Assembly: GCA_039583875.1 (NCBI GenBank)
Contig: CM077161.1
Span: forward strand, 66,469,885-66,533,884
DNA: 64,000 bases
Direction of reading: 5' to 3'
Source: Platanthera guangdongensis
Lineage: Eukaryota > Streptophyta > Magnoliopsida > Asparagales > Orchidaceae
The notes beneath the pieces were generated by a model. That model saw only the letters and a program-made list of their open reading frames with translations. It made no database searches and was not told where the DNA came from. Positions within the stretch are counted from its first letter, which is position 1. Each line of letters begins with the position of its first letter. Both the position numbers and the translations under genes were made by a program. Of this stretch, positions 55,909 through 64,000 are shown piece by piece.

Positions 55909-58900
55909 ATGGCCGTCTCAATTGCCGTTCTAGCCGCAATGAAGTTTGATGCCGGACTCGATATTGACATGGATTCTTTCAACACCAGTGATCAGATTTT
56001 CCAAGACATTCTGGAACTGTTCAAGGAGCAAAAGCTAGTCACCATCATGTCCACCAGAATCAAGCTACCTGCAGATGAGATCAAGGAGTGGGTCTATACT
56101 GCCCACAATCAGGACCAAAATACAGTGGTTGGTTCAATTTCTGGATCCCAGGTCCCTCTGACTTCTACTATTCTGACAGAGATTTTTGGATTGAATTCTG
56201 GAGAGGATTTTGCTGAGTTGTCAGGAGAAGCATTTTCTGACTTACTTGCTAGAATGGGTCATTCTGATGCAAACCCTAGCAAGCTGCTGAAAAAGAACTT
56301 AGCTGTTGAATACAGGTTCTTAGCTGATGTAGTGAGAAATGTTCTGTTGGCCAAGCATTCAACCCATGATACCATCTCCAGGTATCAGCTATGCTTGATG
56401 GGTGTTTTAGTGGATAAGAAACAATTAAACTGGGGAGATATCTTCTTTGATCTGATTAAGAAGAAGATCAATAAGAATTTTGTAAATTATGGAAGGATTC
56501 TAGGGCTATTTCTTCAAAACAGATGCCCTGCCCTGCTTGTATCAAATGGAATGCACATCAATGCCTCTAAGAGGCTCTCCTGTGCCCTCTTTGGCAAGTG
56601 GGATAGACAGATAGTGAAGCCCAGCAGGCCCTCTGCAAGCACTACTTCAGGCACAAGGACTGTAACAGTCTCTTCCCCTCAAGTCTATGCCCCTGCAAAA
56701 GACTTGCCTGCTGCTTCTTCTCCTCCTCCAACTCTTATTTCATCTCCACCAGTCACCTCCACCATTCAAACTTCATCCACCATCATTATTTCCAGCCCAT
56801 CTCCTACATCAATTCCATCTCCAATCCCTACTCTCACAGAAGAAATCTTCCACCCATTACATCACTACCCTCACCCATACATTGACACATCATCCCACAT
56901 TCCATCATTCCATCTTCTAGATGATTCCTTCATGGATGATTCACCTTCATCCCCTCCTGATCTACCCTCTTCATCCACATCTTACCAACAACTTCTGCAA
57001 GATATCATTGATCAACCCTCCTTCACACCTTCTATCTCCATATCACTTTCTTCCATTTCCACAATCCCCACACCTCAACCTTCACTTCTACCATCCACCA
57101 GCTCTCCACCAACATCTCCAGTTGCTCCTCCATCCTTCTCTACCTCTGCTCAAGTCCCTACTGAGCATGTAGATATTCCAGCCTTAGCTGACAAACTATA
57201 TGAGCTGATAGCTCCCAGGCTCTCACTTCTGTTGGAGACCTCCTTAGCTCCAATCTTCAAGTCAGTTGCAGACTTATTTGCCAGGCTCTCCTCCATCTTT
57301 CCTCCTCAGGCAATCCCTTCCTTTGGGTGCCTTGATCCAACTGTCTCTGAATCTAGGCAGGGGGAGATGCCTCATGAAGATGTTAGATTGCCTGCTGCTG
57401 CTGCTGTCTTTTCAACTCAAGCTCCAGTTTCAACACCTCCATAGGTTGCAGTTTTTTCAGTGGACCTCAGGTCCCTGCTTTCAGTTTTTGATTCAGTCTA
57501 CTTCAGCTGTCTTCCAGAGCAAATTGCAGTCCAGCCATCAGAGGATCTCTCCAAGGCCATTGTGCCCTTTTCAAGCTGTGACACCAACATTATTCATTCC
57601 TTTGTTAATTCAGTTTATGCTGCTGTCCCTACTGTTGCCCCTACTATTTCTGTTGTTGTTGAAAGCACTGATGCTGCTCCTACTGCTGCAAATGTTGCTG
57701 GTTCTGTAAGTTCTGATGTGGCTGATATTTCAGTTTCTGAGGATATGCAGACAGAGGCATATGACTTTGAGCACACTGTCATTACTGATGATATTGCTGC
57801 TACTGAAACTATTATATCTGAAACTGCTGCTGTTTCTTCTAATAGTGTTGCTCCTGAAAGTTCTGTATCTACTGTTACTACTGCTGCTGCTACAACTTCT
57901 TCCAGTACTATTTCTGATTCTACTGCTGCTGCTACAATTGCTATCACTACTGTTTCATCTGCTCCAACCGAACTTCAAAAAGACTATCTGAAAAGGATTG
58001 ATGCTTTATATGATGAACAAAGTTCTGAAAGTGATCAGTTCAGAACTGATTCTGATGATTCTTCTGCTACTATAGCTAGGCAAAGAAAAGCAAGAAGCAA
58101 AGCAATGAAAAGAGTTCCACCAGCTAAAGTCAAAGATACCAATGATATTCCCTATTATATTCTTCATGACTGCCCTATAACTGAACATTGGATGCAATAT
58201 TCCAAGAATCAACTAAAGGCTATGAAGAAGAAGAGAAAATATAAGAAAGGTTACTCTCAGTTCCATCATCCTCCTCCACCTCCTCCTCCTGATGCAGGTG
58301 CAGGTGGTAGCTCTGCTGTTCATCCTTCTGCTAGAAGTCAAACCCCCTATCAGCCTCATGGAAGATCTCAATATAGGGGAAGCCAATCCAGAGGTTCTCA
58401 ATCTAGGAGAGGAAATTATAGAGGAAACCAAAGGGAATTCCAAGTTTACTCCAAAGGCTATTCTAGACAGCATCCATACTCAAGGGAAGGACAAGCTTCA
58501 TCTGACACTACTTCAGGTCCTTTTCCCTACAAGTTGAAAGAATTAGTCTCATCCAGAGCTCCTTCAGATAATCCTTCCAACAGATATGAGCCTCCAGTGC
58601 CCTTTGAGGATCCAGAGAATAATCCTACTGCATGGACTGCTAGAATGAAAGAGTTAGCTGCCTTGGATCAGATTAAGAAAGCCAGAGAGCAAGGCAAGGA
58701 CACCTCCAGCTTTACTACCTTGTCAGAACAAAGAAAGAAGGAACTTGAAAGATATGCCTCCAGCAAGTTCTTTGATTCTGAAAGATACATGGAGCTGCAC
58801 CCTGAAGCTGTGGTACCAAGGCCTAAACAACAAACATCTCTAGGTGCAACTGATGACAGAAGATCAAAGAAAGAAGCTCTTGATCCAAATAGAGAAATTA

Positions 58901-58929
58901 AACTTATAAAGAGCAAGGAGAAAGAGTAA
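55909..58929 (+). pseudogene. env-like gene of copia C (one in-frame TAG)
   Basis: ATG at 55909 to TAA 58927-58929, a single frame of about 1000 codons broken only by TAG at 57442-57444. Residues 1-230 form a helical domain (LDIDMDSFNTSDQIF, MSTRIKLPADEIKEWV, LTEIFGLNSGEDF, LNWGDIFFDLIKKKI, HINASKRLSCALFGKW) like those in plant transposon-derived proteins. The middle is Pro/Ser/Thr-rich, then Ala/Thr/Ser-rich. A basic Pro-rich part follows, with an RG-rich stretch (RSQYRGSQSRGSQSRRGNYR) and a charged tail. No signal peptide, membrane anchor or cleavage-site pattern is visible, so an envelope role is not supported by what I see. Sirevirus members are known to carry an ORF at this position called env-like. 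Confidence 0.82.
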
Positions 58930-59065
58930 TTCTGTAAGGTGACAATTATTCTGATTTATGATCTGTCTGAGATATTTCTGTGCTTCTGCAATGTTTTGTT
59001 TATTGCATTTTTGCTTTGTATATTGTTGCTTTTATTTCAATTTCTGTAAATAGTAATCCTAACCC
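58930..59065 (+). other. 3' untranslated region of copia C
   Basis: T-rich sequence between the env-like stop and the polypurine tract, without features. Confidence 0.6.
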
Positions 59066-59079
59066 AAATAGGGGGAGAT
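59066..59079 (+). other. polypurine tract of copia C
   Basis: AAATAGGGGGAGAT immediately before the 3' LTR; the same 14 bases precede the LTRs of B and D. Confidence 0.92.
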
Positions 59080-60681
59080 TGCTGGAACACCCTATTACTA
59101 ATTTGGGTTAGGATCACTATGTCTTTAGGAAACCTGTTTTTGACCTCTTTGTATAGATCTAAAGGTCAATTAGAATTGAGTCTAAGGGTTAGTAGTTAGG
59201 TTTGGAAGCTGCTCTCAAGATCAAGGTTTTTCAGTTTGGAGACTAAGTCATTTCGTTGAGCTCAGTACGACGAATCGTCGAACTCCAATCGACGATCGTT
59301 GAGCTCACTTTGACGGATCATCGAACTCCATTCGACGATCGCTGAGCTCAACTTCAACAAATCGTCGAACTGCATTCGACGATCTTCGAGCTCAGTTCGA
59401 CGATCTTGACTCCAGTATTGATTCTCTATCTCTGAGCTCAGTTCGACGATAGTTGAGCTCAGATCGACGATCTCTGTTGCTATCTATGTCCAAATCGCTG
59501 AGCTCAGTTCGACGATGGTGGAGCTCAGTTCGACGTTTTTCTGAAAAGTTAAATGATTTTCAAGATTCAAATTCAGACAGTTAAGGAGTTATTCTCAGCA
59601 ATTAATTCAGAAGATCTTGTAGCCGTTTTCATTTATTCTGGAGCAAGTTTCAAGGGATTATCAAGGAATGTTTCATTGGACTTTCCCCCAGAAGACAATT
59701 ACAATTAAGGATGTAATTAATGACAGGCTAACGGCTATTCTGGACAGAGGATCATTTCTATTCAGAAAAAAAGGAATAAAAGATAATATTTTTGAATTCC
59801 TGACAAGAAGAGAGTGCACAAGAAGAAGAAGAACAAAAAATATTCTCTGCAACAACTCTTCTCTGGAACAACATCTTTCTCAACAACAATCATCAAGAGA
59901 AAAAGAAAGAGAGCTGTAGACATTCTCTGTCTTAAATAATTCACACAAGAACACCATCACCAAAAGGAGATCAACAAATATGAAATCTTCAGATCTCTTT
60001 TGATTCAAGTGTTCAAGGCCATCATCATTCAAGACTCCAGACACCTCACATTTCAGCTGTTGCTGAAATCATCAATTGCTGGAGATCAATTTTCTGAAGG
60101 CCTATGACCCTATAGCAAAGCTTCATTTCCTGAACATCTCAAGAACTCAGGGGGAGCTTTGACAATATCAATATCCACATAGTCTTCTCAGCTGCTTTGA
60201 GAAAGAGAAGACTTCCATCACTCTCTCATCCCCACCTCTGTAAAGGGTTTTTCAAACTCCCTTCAAAAGTTTGTGTTTGGTTTTTGAGCACCTTATCAAA
60301 AGCTCATTGGTGGCAAGACACCTGATCAAAAAAATCTGGTTTGGTTTTTGAGCACCTTATCAAAAGTTCATTGGTGCCCACGACACCTGATCAACTCATC
60401 CTGCAGTGGATTCCTACCTAGGGTGGTAGAAGAGTGGATGTACCCAAGTTTAGGGGAACCACTATAGCTCCTTGTGTCTTCTGGTTGCCTGTCTTTTTTT
60501 TTTGTTTCTGGCTGTGATTGTTTTGTGATTAGGTTGATCTGTGATTAGATAGTCTCTGTAATTTGATTTACTATTTGCTTCCCTGTTCACATTTAGAATA
60601 CAACAACTGTTGTAAAAGTTTTTAAGCACCATACTCTATTCACCCCCCTCTAGAGTATATCAGATCTAACTCGCACTTTCA
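59080..60681 (+). repeat. 3' LTR of copia C
   Basis: TGCTGGAACACC..CGCACTTTCA, 1602 bases. The motif cluster is at 59249-59540. In this copy more units keep the TCGACGATC form than in the 5' LTR (for example AATCGACGATCG where the 5' copy has AATCGACAATCG). Confidence 0.95.
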
Positions 60682-60686
60682 TAAGG

Positions 60687-61368
60687 GCATGCCAGCATGG
60701 ATGTGGCTATATAAGAATGAACAGAAAGAAAGGAAGACAAGCCGAAGATATTCTCCTCCTCCACAAAGATTCAAAAAGGACCCTCCTCCTCCTCCAGCTG
60801 CTGGTGCTTCAAGTTCATCAACTAAAAGGACTACCCAATTTCAAACTTATCAAAGACAGCAGGGTAGATCCTCATCTTTAGGAAGCAGCCAACAAAGGCA
60901 TTATTCTTTAGGCAGACAGCAACAACATCAACAACAACAACAAAAATTCCCTGAATATCAAAAGGTTGAAAGCCCCAAAAGACCTACTTCCCCACCTATA
61001 CCATTTGAGGATCCAGAGACAGCTACAACAGCTAGGATGACCAGATTCCATTAACTGGTTGGCCTTTCCATGATTAACAAGGCTAAAGCTGAAGGGAAGG
61101 ATACCTCTCAATACTTTACAATGTCCAAATACAAAAAGGAAAAACTGACAGGTTTGCTAAGGCTAACAAGTTTTTTAATGTTGATGATTATATGAAACTA
61201 CATCCAGAAGCAGTAGTGCCCAGGGCTACATCTCTTAATGTCATTGGGGCTGCTGACATGACAATGACCAAGGCTCAAGCTGCAGATCCTAACATGGAAA
61301 TTATATTTACACAATCTGGAGACAAAGCCAAATAGGAGAAGCACAAGGAGAAGAAGAAGAAGAAATGA
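60687..61368 (+). pseudogene. env-like gene of copia B, 3' part
   Basis: It resumes after the second TAAGG copy with MPAWMWLYKNEQKE, then RYSPPPQRFKKDPPPPP, a Gln/Ser/Arg-rich stretch and PTSPPIPFEDPE, matching PVPFEDPEN in C, and the tail LHPEAVVPRATS matching LHPEAVVPRPKQ. A TAA near 61052, a frame change and a TAG near 61333 precede the last stop at 61366. It would join the reading frame that stops at 48495. Confidence 0.78.
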
Positions 61369-61532
61369 ACCTTGAACAGTTTAAGTCTTTTGATTATTTT
61401 AAAACTGTATGTTTATATTCTGATACAAAGATCTGTCTATATTTATATCTGCTGGACATTTAATTTTTTCGTGCCAGATATATGTTTTATTGCTTTGTTA
61501 TTAATGTGAGTTTGTAATTTGTGACCTTACCC
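61369..61532 (+). other. 3' untranslated region of copia B
   Basis: T-rich, no features; it parallels 58930-59065 in C. Confidence 0.55.
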
Positions 61533-61546
61533 AAATAGGGGGAGAT
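61533..61546 (+). other. polypurine tract of copia B
   Basis: AAATAGGGGGAGAT directly before TGTTAGATCCC. Confidence 0.9.
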
Positions 61547-62105
61547 TGTTAGATCCCTAGTTGGATTTGGGCTAGGTTCACTAAATTAGGATGTCTGACC
61601 CAACATGTATAGCCAGGGTCATGATTGTGTCCTAGAGTCTAGGCTATGTCCTTAGAGTCAACATTATATGGACCAGCCATCAATAGACTGCAAAAGACTC
61701 AAGACTTAGATAAAATTAAAAGACTCAGGAAATTAGTTCGACGTTCGTCGAACTCAGGTCGACGAAAGTCGTGCTCAGCTCGACGAAATCAGAGACAATT
61801 CTCTGAGCTGAGCTCGACGAACTTAAATCTCAGGTCGACAAATTCCAGAGTATACTTCAACACCAAGTCTAGAATTCTTCACACTTAATTCCAGTCGACG
61901 AACTTAGTTCTTAGGTCGACGAACTTAGTTCTCAAGTCGACGATCTCTGGGTATTCTATTTCAACATCTTATTCTAGAAACATTTAAGTATTTGAAGTAC
62001 AGCTTCAGACTCCAGTTGATGAAGTTAGAATATCAGCTCGACGAATTTGGATCTTAGTTCGACGATTTCTGGATCATCTACTTCAACACTTTAAAGTCCA
62101 CCTAG
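61547..62105 (+). repeat. 3' LTR of copia B, first part
   Basis: It matches 29150-29700 closely, including the order of TCGACGAAC units (61735-62065). It is cut at 62106 by the LTR of element D, so its TATA box and U5 should lie beyond the window. Confidence 0.9.
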
Positions 62106-62934
62106 TGTCGGCTATGTGTACCTATGGGGGGGGGGAATAGGTAACGTGTGGTTCTTTTGCGGAATTTACAGATGTACCTGCACAATAAAAACAACAAACA
62201 CAGCACACAGAATACACAGCAAATTTATAGTGGTTCCCCGACTTGGGTACATCCACTTTCCCCCTTCGACCTATCTCCCCAACAAGGGACGACTCGGTCA
62301 CTTCACCAACGGGATTGAAATCCAATCCCTTCACTAACGGAAGGAGCCCTTCCACACGTGAGAGTCAACACTCCCACAAATCGGGTTGCACCCAACCCTT
62401 ACACCGCGGAACAAAAGTTCCTTTACAATAAAATAAAGGTAGAATGTACACGTGATACAAACTTCTCTTGGAGACTCCGGTGTTCCTCTTTGGTCGACGA
62501 CGTGTTCTTGAAGTCGATGAAGAGTCTACGACCTTGGTCTTGCTTGGAGAAGATCTCCCCGGAACCGGCGGCAGCATACGAGCGGCGGCTAGCTTCGGGA
62601 TCGGCGGCTACGAAGAAGAGCAGCTGCTGAACTTGGAGATCCAAACTTCGATGCGAAGCAAGCTCGGTCTACCAACGGTCACACGAGGATCGGTCGTCTC
62701 GATCGATTCGGATGGGAAGTGTTTCCGATCAACAAATCGAGAGACAAGGGATCTCTGGATAGACGCGTGAGACTCAAGCCTTGCTAAGCTACTGTCGCTG
62801 GAGATCGGGAAGAAGATCTATCGGTGGCGACGGACTTGCGCGAGCGGCGACGGAGGCGGCAGAAGGATTTCGCGATTTTAGGGTTTCCGTGAGCTCGCGT
62901 ATTTTTCTGTCTTCGCACTGTTCAAAATACCCAT

Positions 62935-62943
62935 GTATTTATA
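62935..62943 (-). promoter_or_regulatory. TATA box of LTR D
   Basis: The minus strand reads TATAAATAC, downstream of the U3 motif cluster in transcription order. Confidence 0.6.
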
Positions 62944-63084
62944 CTGTAGCTACCCCTAATAAGACCGTTTGAGGGACCCACAGAGATACCCCCCAAGTCC
63001 CGGTCCAGATAGTAAACTGCGGCAGAATCCGGTTCAGGAAATTAGCTGAGACAGAATCTGGTTCAGGAAATTAACTGAGAAAAC

Positions 63085-63415
63085 GCCAAGGAAAAATCGG
63101 CGAGAATCGCAGACGATTCTCGACGAATCGGCGAGAATCATCAAGTGATTCTCGACGATTCGTCGAGAATCGATTGTGATTCTCGTCGAATTACTTGTCG
63201 ATTCTCAACGAATTCAACTTGTATCCATGGGCTGCATGACAATTGGTTCGGCGGGAATTACAAGCGATTCTCGCCGAATCTTACTTGGCACCATATTGAG
63301 ATGGCCAGAAGGAGTCGGCGAGAATCATTGATGATTCTCGTCGATTCGGCGAGAATCACCAAGTGATTCTCGCCGATTCGGCGAGAATCACTTGGTGATT
63401 CTCGTCGAATCTGCC
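63085..63415. repeat. GATTCTCGCCGA/TCGGCGAGAATC cluster in U3 of D
   Basis: About a dozen GATTCTCG(A/C/T)CGA units and their complements, several as perfect inverted pairs around CGATTCGGCGAG (for example 63330-63405). The core changes between units (CGA, CGG, CGT) while the arms are kept. Confidence 0.9.
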
Positions 63416-63743
63416 TTGGACGATTTTTCGTCTTCCACCTAGGAGCTGCTCCTTGATCCTCCATGCTCCTTGTCTTCTCTTGCATATGAGCGGCCCTGTA
63501 CTTGAAAGTAAGTGCACTCCAATAGAGAGAGTGCACATAGGCCAACACACTGATCTGCTCAACGAGGGATTACGTCGTGCAGATCCGTGTATATTGACCT
63601 ACTGCACCCTGACATTGGTGTGCACTTAGCGTGGAGAAACTGCAAGTACAACTTGAAAAAGTTTATCAAATACATAGTCTATTCTCCTTAGCTTGTCCAG
63701 GGGCTTCTGCAAATCAGGTACATTGTGGATACAATACCCAACA

Positions 63744-63757
63744 ATCTCCCCCTATTT
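63744..63757 (-). other. polypurine tract of element D
   Basis: The minus strand reads AAATAGGGGGAGAT next to the LTR. Two more purine runs of the type AAAAAGGGGGAG and GAGGGGGAGC follow at about 63920-63932 and 63968-63978. Confidence 0.85.
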
Positions 63758-64000
63758 GAAGAAGCCTAAACCCTACAAGCTAAGGTGAATGGAGCGAATG
63801 AAAATGAAAGCAAATGAAATTCATAAACTTAACATTGGGTGGAGTTATCCCTTACCAATACCGCTTTCTTGGGAGCAAGCTGGAGCCACACCTTAGCCTT
63901 GACCCCGAGAGGGTAAACTCCCCCTTTTTGGCTTCTACAGAGCGGGGTCTGTAGCGATTGACTTTTTGCTCCCCCTCAGTTCTTGCAGCTGTACGCACGC

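Larger units (their letters stand above)
48496..60681 (+). mobile_element. copia C: complete Sirevirus (12.2 kb)
   Basis: Two LTRs of 1602 bases each, a perfect 5-base target duplication TAAGG (48491-48495 and 60682-60686), primer site, gag, pol, env-like gene and polypurine tract. It was inserted in the env-like gene of B. The LTR starts differ by about seven substitutions and one indel over the first 150 bases, so it is not brand new. Only stop codons break its frames: three in gag, two in pol, one in the env-like gene. Confidence 0.97.
29150..62105 (+). mobile_element. copia B (Sirevirus) containing Gy2, C and part of D
   Basis: 5' LTR 29150-31227 and 3' LTR from 61547 share the start TGTT(G/A)GATCCCTAGTTGG and the following 550 bases almost unchanged. 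Between them, after removing Gy2 and C, lie primer site, gag, pol, an env-like gene and polypurine tract in order. That order, the PPT AAATAGGGGGAGAT and the long env-like ORF are Sirevirus features. Its own length without insertions is about 11.6 kb plus the missing part of the 3' LTR. It sits in LTR E. Confidence 0.9.
62106..63743 (-). repeat. 3' LTR of element D
   Basis: It begins TGTCGGCTATG and ends TACCCAACA on the plus strand. The minus-strand order: U3 (63743-62944) with the GATTCTCGCCGA cluster, TATA at 62935-62943, then R/U5 with the reversed shared core (AGTGGTTCCCCGACTTGGGT at 62229-62248, then ACATCCACTT). The open frame at 62468-62770 has no family resemblance and lies in R/U5. 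Confidence 0.82.
62106..64000 (-). mobile_element. element D, Sirevirus-like, minus strand, continues past the window
   Basis: A 1638-base LTR (62106-63743) followed rightward by AAATAGGGGGAGAT on the minus strand (63744-63757), i.e. the 3' LTR and polypurine tract of an element transcribed leftward. 63758-64000 is its 3' internal region, non-coding here. The left flank CCTAG may be its target duplication; the partner is outside. Confidence 0.8.

Noticed and set aside
57615..57947. Ala/Val/Ser-rich antisense frame and Leu-rich frame (57716-57991) resembling membrane proteins
   Set aside because: They are shadows of the Ala/Thr/Ser-rich codons of the env-like gene in other frames.
62468..62770. 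Open frame of 100 codons in the LTR of D
   Set aside because: It lies on the strand opposite to the element in GC-rich R/U5 sequence, without any recognisable domain.

Overview
This is nuclear DNA from a flowering plant, from a repeat-dense (probably heterochromatic) region. The evidence is wall-to-wall LTR retrotransposons of two plant-typical kinds: chromodomain Ty3/gypsy elements of Tekay/Del type with about 2 kb LTRs, and Ty1/copia elements of Sirevirus type with an env-like ORF downstream of pol. There is also a 5'-truncated RTE-like LINE. I see no host gene, rRNA, tRNA or CRISPR array. The species cannot be named from this window.

Layout. 1-1643: LTR-like sequence G (minus). 1644-3938 and 12795-13323: minus-strand copia element F, whose LTR is split by gypsy element Gy1 (3939-12794, minus). 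13324-16765: GC-rich remnants H, with a decayed plant 'gypsy-type transposon' protein and two TATA boxes. 16766-20605: gypsy-like LTR remnants J and K. 20615-21735: LINE. 22227-22937: K-type LTR start (plus). From 22938 to the right edge there is a nested stack. Copia A (22938-28275) is cut by the LTR of element E (28276-29149, minus). E is cut by Sirevirus B, which starts at 29150 and whose 3' LTR begins at 61547. B is interrupted in gag by gypsy Gy2 (31841-40977, target duplication CCCTC), in its env-like gene by Sirevirus C (48496-60681, target duplication TAAGG), and in its 3' LTR by element D (62106 to the edge, minus). The insertion order is therefore readable: K, A, E, B, then Gy2, C and D.

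Two cross-element patterns stand out. (1) At the gag/pol junction of both gypsy elements lies a canonical GT-AG segment of 79 or 76 nt. Its removal fuses Gag to protease in frame, while retention puts a stop codon within a few codons. The Sirevirus elements B and C carry a GT-AG segment of 39 and 40 nt at the same place. It has different lengths and different frame relations, yet in each copy removal fuses gag to pol in frame. Intron retention versus removal could set the Gag to Gag-Pol ratio. (2) Nearly every LTR family has, in U3 just upstream of its TATA box, a cluster of interspersed CpG-rich near-palindromic motifs. The motif differs between families (CACGCCCGTG in Gy1, TCGTCGAAC in Gy2/B/C/F, ACCGC..GCGGTA in K, GATATCGC in A, GATTCTCGCCGA in D), but the architecture is the same. 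In A, B and C the element's own motif recurs inside gag, and in B and C also in the pol-env spacer. Gy2 appears to be a Gy1-like LTR whose motif was swapped, leaving a stub of the old one.

Most coding regions are broken. Gy1 and C carry only in-frame stops and no frameshift that I can see. F, A, B and Gy2 also have frameshifts. All coding entries are therefore given as pseudogenes.
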